A stretch of 64,000 bases of DNA. It comes from Kamptonema formosum PCC 6407 (lineage in GTDB: Bacteria; Cyanobacteriota; Cyanobacteriia; Cyanobacteriales; Microcoleaceae). The stretch covers positions 62,001 through 126,000 of the forward strand of contig NZ_KB235898.1 of assembly GCF_000332155.1 (NCBI RefSeq). The letters run 5' to 3'. The notes under the pieces are model-generated. The model was given only the letters and a program-made list of their open reading frames with translations. It did not search any database and was not told the origin of the DNA. Below, piece after piece: positions 16,735 through 25,000 of this stretch (within the stretch, counting starts at the first letter, position 1; every line of letters starts with the position of its first letter). Position numbers and translations under genes: made by a program.

Positions 16735-19700
16735 ATGGTACGTGAGGAAGAACGGAAGCAAATCCTATTTGCAGACTCAAGAGTTGAAGATTACCAAAAT
16801 CTGACGGGAAGCGCAGATCGCCATACAGAAGTCATTATCCTCGACTCCAAGCGCGATGGTGTTGAGCAAATAGCACAAGCACTCAAAGAGAGGACAGACG
16901 TTGCTACCGTCCATGTATTGTCTCACGGTGCAGCAGGGAGTTTGCAATTGGGTGCAAGCGAACTGTCACTGAGCAATATTGAAAGCTATCGGAATTATTT
17001 AGAACAGTGGTTTGCGTTGCCGACAGTGGGATATTCTCACCATCCAGAAATTTTACTTTACGGCTGTAACGTAGCAGCAGGTGCAGAGGGCCTGGAATTT
17101 GTGCAAAGGCTGAGTCGCTTAACAGGGGCCCAAGTTGCAGCTTCCGACGATCTTACCGGGTGTGAGGCTTTGGGTGGAGATTGGGAATTGGAAGTAAAGA
17201 CGGGGGATATTGAGACTCCTGTAGCGTTTTCCCAAGTGGCCAGAGAGGCCTATAGCGGCGTATTAGCTGATTTGAACCAAACGGCAGGCGACTTTAACGC
17301 ATTAGTAAATGCGATTAATGTTGCAAACGTCAACAGTGGCATTGACACAATTACCCTCACAGGAAATATCGCCCTCACAGGGTTCCTACCCAAAATTAAC
17401 GACATCACCACTATTGTTGGCGGCGGTTTTACGGTCAGTGGTGCTTCTAATTTCCGAGCCTTCGTAGTTGATAACACAACCTTCAACATCTCCAACCTCA
17501 CCATTGATTCTGCAAAAGCAGTAGGCAATGCAGGAACCACTGGTGGTGGAGGTGCTGCTGGCTTAGGTGGCGCACTTTTTATCAATAGCGGTACTGTCAC
17601 CGTTGACAGAGTTACTTTTTCTAACAACTCTGCCACTGGTGGTGCAGGTTCGGCTGGGAACGGTGGCGCTGGTGGAAATGCCGACTTGGGGACTGTATTT
17701 GGCGGCACAGCAGGCGCTAATGGCGGAACTGGTCTTACAGGCTTAGATAGTATTGGTGCCGCTGGCGGCCCTGGCGGTACTGGTGGCGCTGGAGGTTCTG
17801 GGAATGCTGGTGGTACTGGCGGTACTGGTGGGATTGGTGGTGCTGGCAATACTGCTGGTGGCACAAATGGTGGTGTTGGTGGTATTGGTGGTGCTGGCGG
17901 TGCTGGTAGCGTTATCGGTAGTGGCGGTGGCGGTGGTGGTACCGGTGGCGGTGGTGGAGTAGCCGGTAGTGGCACTCAAGGTGCTGGTGGTGCTGGCGGT
18001 GCCGGTGGTGCAGCCCAATTTGGAGGTGGCGGTGGTGCTGGCGGTGTTGGTGGTACTGGTGTGACTGCTGGTGCTAATGGTGCTGGAGGCGCTGCTGGTT
18101 TTGGCGGCGGTGGTAGTTCGGGCGCTACTCCTGGTGCTGCCGGAACCTTCGGAGGTGCAGGTGTTACTGGTTTTGGCGGCGGCGGTGCAGGTTTAGGCGG
18201 GGCAATTTTTGTCGGTGGCGGCACTTTGACCATGACCAACAGCACCTTATATAGCAATACAGTCACGGGCGGCGCTGCTGGTGGTGTTGGTGCTGGTGTA
18301 GGTCAGGCTGCTGGCGCTGCAATTTTTGTCAACACTGGTGCGACCGCAACTCTGACTAACAACACCATTGCTGACAATACTGCCACAGCCGGGAATGCTG
18401 GAGGAATTTACAATAACGCTGGTACTGTCAATCTCGTAAACACGATCGTTGCTCGCAATACTGCTACTACTAACGCCGATTTGGAAGGTGCATTCACAGG
18501 GAATAACAACCTGATTGGAGTTCTTGGTACTAGCACTGGTTTAGCTACTACTCAGGAATTAGCAACTCTGGGCGTTGCTGTGGGAAATGTATTAGCAGCC
18601 ACTCCTGCACTCAACGGTGTGACTACCGGCCCTTTGACCCTTGCCCTAGTTGATAATAGCCCTGTAACTACCAGTAGCAACCCTGCCATTGGCGGCGGCG
18701 ACCCGACAATAACAACAGTGGGCGCTACAGCCTTTGACCAACGTGGGACAGGTTTTCCTCGGAAAATTGACAATACTATTGTTGGTAAATCCACTATAGA
18801 TATTGGTGCTTACGAGTATGGGCCAGTTGTCCAAGGGATAAAATTCAACGATCTCAACGGTGATGGGGCTCAAGCGGCAACAGATCCAGGTTTAGGTGGA
18901 TGGACTATTACCGCAGGAACTAAGAGTGCTACTACTTCTGCTGTTGCTGCTACTCTGGGTCAATACACTCTCTTCGATACTAAGCCCACTACAACGATCG
19001 CAGAAACAGCACAAGCGACTTGGACGCAGACTTTCCCGACCACTGTACCTACTATTGGCACTACCGATCTTTTTGGTGCTACCGCCGTCAACTTCGGTAA
19101 CTTCCAAGACATGACCATCAGTGGTCTGAAATTTAATGACCTCAACGGTAATGGCACCCAAGATGCAGCAGAAACAACGGGCATACCTGGAGTTACGATT
19201 AGTTTAACTAATTCCGTTACTGGGGCTACGATCGGAACCCCAGTAACCACAGGTGCAACAGGTGCTTACACCTTTACAGGCTTGAAACCTCTGACAGGAG
19301 GTGCAGCCTACCGCGTCCGCGAAACCGTACCCCCAGGCTACACAAAAACCTCAACAGATCCCGCCGATATCACTCCCCAAAGTGGCGCAACTATCACTAA
19401 TGCGAATGTTGCCGGTCTCAACTTCGGCAACTTCCAAAATGTCACCATCAGCGGTCAGAAATTTGAGGACAAAGACAACAACGGCATTCAAGATGCAACA
19501 GATACCGGACTAGCAGGTTGGGTAATCTATGCCGATGGCAACAATAACAACAGCTTAGATGCAGGGGAAAAATCAGCCACTACTATTGCCGATGGCACTT
19601 ATACTATCCTTGATGTTGGCCCTGGTACCTACAAAATACGGGAAGTACCGCAAGCAAACTACCGACAAACCTTCCCCAGTCAGACAGGCGTACCTGCTAA

Positions 19701-21969
19701 CGCACTGCCAAATGCCACTACTATTACTCCCACCAGTGGTACAAACATTATCAACACAGCGGCCCTTCCCACCAACATCGGGAACTGGTTGCTACCCAAG
19801 ATCAAGGGCATCAAATTTAATGACCTCAATAACAACGGCGTTCAGGATGTTAGTGCAGATCCCAATCTAAATGAAGAAGGACTCAGCAATTGGCAAATCT
19901 ACATCGACAGCAATGATGATGGCTTTTTCCAGTCCACAGAAAAAACTGCCGTCACCGATAGTACCGGCAACTACACCATTGATAACGTATTACCCGGTAC
20001 TTACAAAGTTCGCGAAGTCCTGCAAAACGGGTGGCAGCAGACACCTACATCTAGTGGTAGCCGTGCCATTGATGTCACCGTTGTCGCCACTGACGTATTG
20101 AATGTCAACTTCAGCAACTATCAACCCCGCAGCATCAGCGGCTTAAAGTTCAATGACCTCAACCGTAGTGAATTCCAAGACGCAGGAGAACCGGGAATTG
20201 CCAACTGGCGAATTTTCCTTGACACCAATGATAATGGGTTACTAGATGCAGGAGAGGCAAATACCGTTACCGATGCCAATGGTCAATATGTCTTTAATGA
20301 CCCTGCCTTGGGCGTTTACAAAGTGCGGGAAGTTCCCCAAACTGGCTGGGAACAAACTACTTCCGATCCCCCTGATATTACGATCGCCAGGGGTTCTAAC
20401 ATCCCGAATATTAACTTCGGTAACTTCCAATCCGGCACAATATCGGGCATCAAATTTAATGACCTGAACAATAACGGTACCCTTGATGCAGGAGAACCGG
20501 GACTTGCCAACTGGCAAATTTACCTTGATTTAAACAACAATGCGATTCTGGATTCCCCAGAAACAGTTATCCTCACCGATGCTACTGGTAAATACTCATT
20601 CTCCAATCTGCCAGTAGGTACTTACACTATCCGAGAAGTTCAACAGACTGGTTGGATACAAACTACTGCCAACCCTCTGACTGCTGAGATCACAGCGGCA
20701 GCAAATAGCGTCATAGACAAGAACTTTGGTAACTTCAAATTTGTACCAGGTACAATTCAAGGTCTAAAGTTCAGTGATGCTAATAACAATGGTGTTCGAG
20801 ATGGTGGCGAAGGCGGTTTGGCCGGAGTTCAAATTCAGTTAACCAATGTCACAACTGGGGTGCTGACTACTGCGAACACAGACAGTAATGGTAACTACCG
20901 TTTCACGAACTTAGCACCGGGAAGTTATCGCGTTCGGGAAATCTCGCCATCTGGGTTCAGCCAAAGCACGACGAACCCTGCCGATATCGTCCTTGCTAGT
21001 GGTGCTACCGTCAGTGGCATCGACTTTGGCAATTTCCGGCAAACATTTACACCGTCACCATCACCAACGCCTGAACCAACGCCAACGCCTACACCTGCAC
21101 CGGCACCTGCGCCTGTACCTGCGCCTGCGCCCACACCTGCACCTGGGCCCTCTCCAAGTCCAGCTCCGGTTCCCACCCCAGTACCGACAGATTTAGCTTG
21201 TCCTGCTGATTTCGCCAGGATTGCTGCTCCAAATCTGCCTCCTAGTCCTGCTCAAAACAATGTTGTTAACGGTAGTGATGGTGATGAGATTCTTGTGGGT
21301 AGTGCAGGCAGTGACACTATTTACGGGTTTAACGGCAACGATGCGATCTTTGGTCAACAGGGTAGCGATTATATCAATGGCAATGTCGGTAACGATACTG
21401 TCTACGGGGGAGTCGAAAATGATACTCTCTTCGGGGGTAAGGGTTTTGACTTGATATTTGGCGATCGCGGCAATGATACTATTTACGGCAATCGCGGCAA
21501 TGACTCCATTTCTGGCGATGAAGGTAATGATGTCTCTTACGGCGGCAAAGGTAACGATGTCGTGTTGGGAGGTCTCGGCGATGACCAGCTACTAGGCGAT
21601 CAAGGTAATGATACTCTCTGCGGTGGTAGTGATAATGACATCGTATTTGGGGGTAGCGGCGATGACCTCTTGTTTGGTGACATTGGCAATGACTTATTCT
21701 TCGGCGGCCTTGGTAGCGATACTCTCCTGGGCGGCGGTGGTAGCGATCGCTTTATCTTAGCCTCTGGCAGCGTCGCTGATACAGTCATCGACTTTGCCCA
21801 AGGAACTGATTCTTTGGTGTTGGTTGGTTTGGACTTCAGTCAACTGTCGATTGTACAAACTAATGGTTCAGCAGCAATTAGCATCGCTAATAATGGTGAA
21901 CTTTTAGCCATCCTCAACGGGGTGCAAGCAAGTCAGCTCTCAGCTAACGATTTCAGCCTCTTTGTTTAG
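16735..21969 (+). CDS. Giant exoprotein: DUF4347, Gly-rich, SdrD_B repeats, RTX repeats
   Basis: 1744 residues from ATG 16735. Order of parts: a DUF4347 domain (about 1-165; ILFADSRVEDYQNL, VHVLSHGAAGSLQLG, LLYGCNVAAG); a beta-helix with a long Gly/Ala/Thr-rich stretch (about 255-490) resembling PGRS sequence; a choice-of-anchor-type end (QRGTGFPRKIDN); seven SdrD_B-like beta-sandwich repeats (about 700-1435; each begins like GIKFNDLNNNG and ends VREV plus NFGNF); a Pro-rich linker (PSPTPEPTPTPTPAPAPAP); about 18 calcium-binding RTX nonapeptides (about 1508-1672; GGKGNDVVLGG type) and a closing IDFAQGTDSLVL motif. The absence of a Sec signal and the C-terminal RTX region fit type I secretion. 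Likely a cell-surface or sheath adhesin. GTG 16711 is an alternative start. Confidence 0.9.
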   Translation: MVREEERKQILFADSRVEDYQNLTGSADRHTEVIILDSKRDGVEQIAQALKERTDVATVHVLSHGAAGSLQLGASELSLSNIESYRNYLEQWFALPTVGYSHHPEILLYGCNVAAGAEGLEFVQRLSRLTGAQVAASDDLTGCEALGGDWELEVKTGDIETPVAFSQVAREAYSGVLADLNQTAGDFNALVNAINVANVNSGIDTITLTGNIALTGFLPKINDITTIVGGGFTVSGASNFRAFVVDNTTFNISNLTIDSAKAVGNAGTTGGGGAAGLGGALFINSGTVTVDRVTFSNNSATGGAGSAGNGGAGGNADLGTVFGGTAGANGGTGLTGLDSIGAAGGPGGTGGAGGSGNAGGTGGTGGIGGAGNTAGGTNGGVGGIGGAGGAGSVIGSGGGGGGTGGGGGVAGSGTQGAGGAGGAGGAAQFGGGGGAGGVGGTGVTAGANGAGGAAGFGGGGSSGATPGAAGTFGGAGVTGFGGGGAGLGGAIFVGGGTLTMTNSTLYSNTVTGGAAGGVGAGVGQAAGAAIFVNTGATATLTNNTIADNTATAGNAGGIYNNAGTVNLVNTIVARNTATTNADLEGAFTGNNNLIGVLGTSTGLATTQELATLGVAVGNVLAATPALNGVTTGPLTLALVDNSPVTTSSNPAIGGGDPTITTVGATAFDQRGTGFPRKIDNTIVGKSTIDIGAYEYGPVVQGIKFNDLNGDGAQAATDPGLGGWTITAGTKSATTSAVAATLGQYTLFDTKPTTTIAETAQATWTQTFPTTVPTIGTTDLFGATAVNFGNFQDMTISGLKFNDLNGNGTQDAAETTGIPGVTISLTNSVTGATIGTPVTTGATGAYTFTGLKPLTGGAAYRVRETVPPGYTKTSTDPADITPQSGATITNANVAGLNFGNFQNVTISGQKFEDKDNNGIQDATDTGLAGWVIYADGNNNNSLDAGEKSATTIADGTYTILDVGPGTYKIREVPQANYRQTFPSQTGVPANALPNATTITPTSGTNIINTAALPTNIGNWLLPKIKGIKFNDLNNNGVQDVSADPNLNEEGLSNWQIYIDSNDDGFFQSTEKTAVTDSTGNYTIDNVLPGTYKVREVLQNGWQQTPTSSGSRAIDVTVVATDVLNVNFSNYQPRSISGLKFNDLNRSEFQDAGEPGIANWRIFLDTNDNGLLDAGEANTVTDANGQYVFNDPALGVYKVREVPQTGWEQTTSDPPDITIARGSNIPNINFGNFQSGTISGIKFNDLNNNGTLDAGEPGLANWQIYLDLNNNAILDSPETVILTDATGKYSFSNLPVGTYTIREVQQTGWIQTTANPLTAEITAAANSVIDKNFGNFKFVPGTIQGLKFSDANNNGVRDGGEGGLAGVQIQLTNVTTGVLTTANTDSNGNYRFTNLAPGSYRVREISPSGFSQSTTNPADIVLASGATVSGIDFGNFRQTFTPSPSPTPEPTPTPTPAPAPAPVPAPAPTPAPGPSPSPAPVPTPVPTDLACPADFARIAAPNLPPSPAQNNVVNGSDGDEILVGSAGSDTIYGFNGNDAIFGQQGSDYINGNVGNDTVYGGVENDTLFGGKGFDLIFGDRGNDTIYGNRGNDSISGDEGNDVSYGGKGNDVVLGGLGDDQLLGDQGNDTLCGGSDNDIVFGGSGDDLLFGDIGNDLFFGGLGSDTLLGGGGSDRFILASGSVADTVIDFAQGTDSLVLVGLDFSQLSIVQTNGSAAISIANNGELLAILNGVQASQLSANDFSLFV

Positions 21970-21979
21970 AGCGTTTGGA

Positions 21980-22001
21980 GGGCGCGGTTATTGCCGCGTC
22001 C
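21980..22001. terminator. Hairpin between convergent exoprotein genes
   Basis: An 8-base GC-rich stem (GGGCGCGG with CCGCGTCC, one G-T pair) around a six-base loop, in the 82-base gap between two convergent long genes. There is no real U-tract, so it may be a bidirectional pause or terminator of the weak cyanobacterial kind. Confidence 0.5.
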
Positions 22002-22051
22002 TTGCTCTTTGGTGTGGGATTTGCGATCGCGCGGATAAGTCTAGTTCACAA

Positions 22052-25000
22052 TTACCAAGGCGAACCAATCATCGTAAAAGCAGCCCAATAATAGGGATGG
22101 GATAAACTTCTATCTCCGCGTGCAACTAACTCAGGAGGCAAACGAGTACCGCGATCGCTTCCCGAATTATACAAGCGACCATCCTGCAAACGTACCTGAC
22201 CGTGCAGCATACCCAATTGTGCTTGTCTTAACGCCTCCGCCTTAATTGGTGCAGTCCGCAACTGTTGATAAAATTCGGACATCAACCCTAAAGTTCCCGC
22301 ATCGCTGACATACCACAAACTCGCTAGGGCCGACTTCACCCCCGCTTGTACGGCCAACCCCGCAAAGCCTAACTCAGCACTCTCATCTCCCACAGCAGTA
22401 GTACAAGCACTTAATACCAACAACTCCACCTGTGGGTTGTACAACTTCAACTCCCGCAACTGATTTAACCGCAGCTTTGTATCCCAAAACTGGATATAAG
22501 AATTCTCCGCACCACCGGGTTGAAATTCCCCATGAGTTGCCAAATGGATAATCTGATACTGAGGTTGACTGCGTTGGGCCTTTAAGTTTGCTAAAGTAAA
22601 CTTTTCATTCAGAAAAGAAACCCCAGGCCAAAGCTTCCCAACGATCGCAGATATTTCCATTGGTACCGCAGGTAAACGACTTTGAGCTGCAATCTCTGGA
22701 AAATCTGAGGCCCCCATTGCTAATACCTCAGAATTCCTGATATCGACATAGTTTGTATCTGTCAAACTCAAACTAGGAATCAACCCCAAACTATACTTTT
22801 CAACTAAAAAGCGATCGCCGTCATACAAAGCAGCAACAGGCAAACTTCGTAACCCCGAATCCATCGAAAATATCAGCGTATTAATACCATAAGTATCTAA
22901 CTCCTGCTCTAGCGGTGCAATCAACCACTGGTAAAGTTGCTTAGATCCTATTTTATAATCCTGCATTCGCGGGTTTCTAATATCATCTGTAAAGTCTTTG
23001 GTTACTTCTAATACTTCGTCCCGTGTCAAGGCAATACTTTTAAAAATTGGCTTGCCATCGGGCAGAAATAGCCGTAGTTCCAACTGTTGAGGCTGTGCAG
23101 AAACATAAATAACGGCGGGTTTTACCCCCGTAATACTAGCGATGCGCGAGAGCGTATTTCTGATATTTTGAGCTGCGATCGACTTTTCGGAAAGATTGCC
23201 TCCAAAGTAATTTTCAAATTCACGACCTCGTTGCTGATCGAGATATTGCGGTGATAAATCTGTCAAACTCACTTGAGTTAAGCTATTAGGATGAGAAAGT
23301 TCTAAGCCTGTAGCACTCCCCTCAGTTGGTCTGGGGATTGTCTTAGTTTGACCAGGCTCTAATGTGGCTGATGGTGAAGGTGTGGTGACAATAGTTAAGT
23401 TCTCTGAGTTGGGGATAGAACTAATTTGAATAGTAGGATTCTGGGTAGAATTTTGGGTGGTTGTAGACTGCGAAATAACTGAATTTTTGCTCGTTCCGCT
23501 ATTAGCATTTACGGAGGCATCTAATATTACTTCTGGCGTTCCTTCTAAGGTTAATATAATTGGGCTGGAACTTGGGCTTGGGGAAGCAGTGGGGGCATTT
23601 TTCAAGGGTGCTTCACTGGAACTAGAAATCTTAGTTAAGGACTCTTGAGGACTTCCTAAAGCCTTTAAATCAAAAGTTGTCAATAGTTCGCGAGTCGGCC
23701 CGATGGTAAATTGCCCGTCAGTAATTGCGCCAGCGGTACCATTTTTCTTAGGATTTCCGACTACAAAAGGTGTGGGACTGCTAATCCCCTGCTGAATTGC
23801 GATCGAACCCGCGCGATCGCGACCGGCCGCAGAAATGCTAGCAGTGACTTGATTCGCGTCCCTAAATGTGCCTGTAGCTCTGAAGGTGCCATCGGTGATA
23901 ATATCAATGCTACCGCCTTTTACGCCACCCGCCTTGATCGCAGAAACTTGAATATTGCTTTGGCTTCTAAGGGTACTAGAACCGGCATTTCCTAACTGAG
24001 AACCAGAGTTAATAATGCCAGTGGCGATCGCACCTGATGCCGAAATTTCGATATCACCGCCTTCTTGATGGCCGAAAGCATTTATATTTTCTGACTGTAC
24101 CGAACCGGCACTACGAATACTAATATTACCGCCACTCCCATTTTCAGAGCGAGCGGAAATCGTACCTGCGGCTATATTACCCCGCGTGGTGACGATACTA
24201 ATTCCTGCCTGAGAGCTGATGTCGCCGATGTTAACACTACCAGCAGTTAAATTAATAGTAGCCCCGTTTGCGCCGGAAATTGTTCCCGTACCCACGATCG
24301 CGCCTGATTCTGCCGGTGCTTGAATTGTTGTCGGGTCGCGAAATCTCAATTCTGAGGATGTTTCGGAGTCGCGATCGCCTAAAGTAATTGTACCGCTACC
24401 GTCTGAACGACCGATAGTAACAGCAGTAAAACCGTTGCCGAAGGCATTTAAGTCCGTAGCAGTCAAATCGAGAGCGGTTGTGTTACCGGAGCCGCCAATA
24501 GTAATATTTTGACTAGAATTACCCGGTTGTAGCACCAAATTGCCGTTGCCGATCGCGGAATTGTTGCCCCCTGTCAAGTCAATCTCATTACCCGTTAAGG
24601 TAATATTTCCCCCCACTTCTTTACTGGTGGCATCGATCGCGCCTATAGTGATGCCGTTAGTACCCGTTAGCGTAATATTTCCTCCCCTAACACCTCTAGC
24701 AGATATGGGCCCTACTGCTACTGTTCCCGATGTTGATAAGGTGATATCTCCAGTGGTTCCCCCAGGAGAGGAAGTATCAATACCAGAAGCGATCGCAATG
24801 TTGCCACTATTACTAACTGCGATCGCATTTCCCCCAACACCGGAGCTTGTCTTCGGGGAGGTGTCGATCGCTGCTACGCTAATATTGCCTTGGGATCTGA
24901 GTGTTGTATTGCCGCCGCTTGATTGCAATTGCTGAGCTGTGATGTTTCCCTGGGTAGTTGTAACTCGAATTTCTGAGTTGGCGGTGGAGATATTGCCAAT

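Noticed and set aside
16530-16745. Plus-strand frame of 71 codons before the exoprotein
   Set aside because: It overlaps the start of the exoprotein, has no ribosome-binding site, and opposite-strand frames are as long.
17250-17975. Minus-strand Pro/Ala-rich frame of 241 codons
   Set aside because: It is the complement of the Gly-rich repeat region of the exoprotein; Gly codons read backwards give Pro and Ala.
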